Assembly (NCBI GenBank): GCA_947460525.1
Contig: CANHIV010000034.1
Coordinates: 1 to 7,672 of the forward strand
Direction of reading: 5' to 3'
Origin: Flavobacteriales bacterium
GTDB lineage: Bacteria > Bacteroidota > Bacteroidia > Flavobacteriales_D > Sanyastnellaceae
Length of the DNA stretch: 7,672 nucleotides
Shown here: positions 6,696 through 7,672 of the stretch, piece after piece
Position numbering within the stretch: position 1 is the first letter of the stretch
Layout of the letters: each line of letters starts with the position of its first letter
Notes under the pieces: model-generated
Databases searched by the model: none
Told to the model about the DNA's origin: nothing
The model's input: only the letters and a program-made list of their open reading frames with translations
Made by a program: the position numbers and the translations under genes

Positions 6696-7672
6696 CTATT
6701 TGACGAGCTCAAATCTTTTTTGCCTGATCTGAAATTCAACCCTTCTGTTGTAGGCTCTTCCTTGCTCTGTTTCGTTGCTGACAGCAGGAGCAGACATTCC
6801 CTTTGCAATGATTGTGAACCGACTTGCTTCAATTCCTTTTAGTGTTAAAAATTGAATTACTGTTTGCGCGCGTTGTTCAGACAACAATTGATTGTACTCC
6901 GCCCCGCCAACATTGTCTGTATGTCCCAATATCTCCATGTACATGTGTTTGTTCTTGCGGAGCAATATGTAAATCTCCTGAAGCTGCTGTGTAGCGGAAT
7001 CGGTCAGTGTGAATTGATCAAAGTCAAAATGAATGGCGTCCAATTTAATTTCATCGTACTCACTCAGCTCATGCGGGGGATCAGTTGCAACAGCCGCCAA
7101 CTCTTCATTGATACAACTGCAGTCTGATTTTTTTTGAACCGGAGTAACGCTCACATCGTCGATATAGACATAAGCGTAATCGCGGGTGTCGGCTTGTCCA
7201 GAATCTTTGGTGCGATGGATGAGTCGCATGTCCCTTTCGTCTTTAAAGTTGCCGATGGTAATCACTTCTTCTCCGCCCTTGGCCGTGAATAGGGCGCTCA
7301 ATTCAGACCAGCCTGAGAAATCGTCCATCATATTGAATTTTGGATTCGTCATGGATTCATGAGGGACGGTGATGGTCTTGTACGAGGTTTGGGTGAGTGG
7401 TTTGGCAGAAAGTACAACGCCAAATCCATCATGAACAAATTGGCAAAAATCTGCGGCGGAATAATACAAGGTGATGCAAACTTGTTCCCCAGGCTTCAGT
7501 GGTCGTGAAAGCCTTCCCACGATGTATTCCCGGTAGCGCAATTTGTTGTTGAGATAGGATCCCAATCCCACGTACCCATCTCCAGTTCTTGCGTCCTGCT
7601 TGCCAAAGATGTTGTCAGGAACGCCGACTTTTTTGCTGCATCGGTTGAAATAGTCAGGCGTGCCGTCGCCGG
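6696..7672 (-). CDS. OmpA-family cell-envelope protein, C-terminal 324 residues (runs off the right edge)
   Basis: The frame is open through the right edge, so the GTG at 7571 is an internal valine codon and not a start. The final 324 residues are visible, numbered here from the window edge. Residues 1-178 look like a beta-sandwich, jelly-roll-type domain found in Bacteroidota surface proteins: GTPDYFNRC (3-11), [17 protein letters not shown] (46-62) and [12 protein letters not shown] (166-177). A short Cys- and Ser-containing linker (179-208) follows. The OmpA peptidoglycan-binding domain is at about 210-315: [10 protein letters not shown] (214-223), [20 protein letters not shown] (249-268) and NRRVEF (308-313). 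The Asp and Arg that clamp the peptide stem in this family (Asp252, Arg267) are present. It probably anchors an outer-membrane or periplasmic structure to the cell wall. The signal peptide and any N-terminal domains lie outside the window. It ends 38 bp before thrS and is probably a separate transcription unit. Confidence 0.88.
   Translation of the reverse strand, partial: GDGTPDYFNRCSKKVGVPDNIFGKQDARTGDGYVGLGSYLNNKLRYREYIVGRLSRPLKPGEQVCITLYYSAADFCQFVHDGFGVVLSAKPLTQTSYKTITVPHESMTNPKFNMMDDFSGWSELSALFTAKGGEEVITIGNFKDERDMRLIHRTKDSGQADTRDYAYVYIDDVSVTPVQKKSDCSCINEELAAVATDPPHELSEYDEIKLDAIHFDFDQFTLTDSATQQLQEIYILLRKNKHMYMEILGHTDNVGGAEYNQLLSEQRAQTVIQFLTLKGIEASRFTIIAKGMSAPAVSNETEQGRAYNRRVEFQIRQKRFELVK

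Noticed and set aside
7569..7571. GTG at 7571 as start of the OmpA-domain protein
   Set aside because: The frame stays open to the window edge with family-typical residues (GTPDYFNRC and following), so this is an internal valine.
1..7672. Defence system, mobile element, CRISPR array or RNA gene
   Set aside because: I saw no direct-repeat arrays, transposase or nuclease motifs, or tRNA/rRNA sequences; apart from the edges the window is packed housekeeping and envelope genes on one strand.

Overview
The window looks like chromosomal core DNA from a member of the Bacteroidota, probably a Flavobacteriia-like lineage; the exact family is a guess. Four things point there: the gene order thrS-infC-rpmI-rplT with Bacteroidota-style protein sequences, A-rich leaders without Shine-Dalgarno motifs, an exact TAnnTTTG promoter element before thrS, and an OmpA-type protein with an N-terminal surface-protein beta domain. 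Every gene I can support lies on the minus strand, so transcription runs from high to low coordinates. I see no tRNA, rRNA, CRISPR array, insertion sequence or attachment site.

Right to left: the window opens inside an OmpA-domain envelope protein (6696-7672, N-terminus outside the window). After 38 bp carrying a promoter-like element comes the translation block. It holds threonyl-tRNA synthetase (thrS, 4720-6657), initiation factor IF3 (infC, 4141-4707), ribosomal protein bL35 (rpmI, 3929-4123) and bL20 (rplT, 3492-3836). thrS, infC and rpmI are packed with 12 and 17 bp gaps. A longer 92 bp gap with two small dyads separates rpmI from rplT. The block closes with a strong intrinsic terminator at 3435-3467.

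Only 12 bp beyond the terminator stem starts a second, unrelated tight cluster. It contains an exported protein with a thioredoxin-like domain plus NHL beta-propeller, NHLRC2-like (1529-3427), then a GT-B glycosyltransferase 3 bp later (203-1525), then an unrecognised gene overlapping it by 20 bp and leaving the window (1-222). The spacing implies co-transcription and translational coupling. A surface-glycan role is plausible for the glycosyltransferase, but no linked pathway can be read from this window.

Most of the window is ordinary housekeeping sequence. The points most worth a second look are the NHLRC2-like protein whose thioredoxin-like domain has lost its CXXC site, and the terminator placed almost directly against that gene's start codon, which leaves the source of its transcription unclear.
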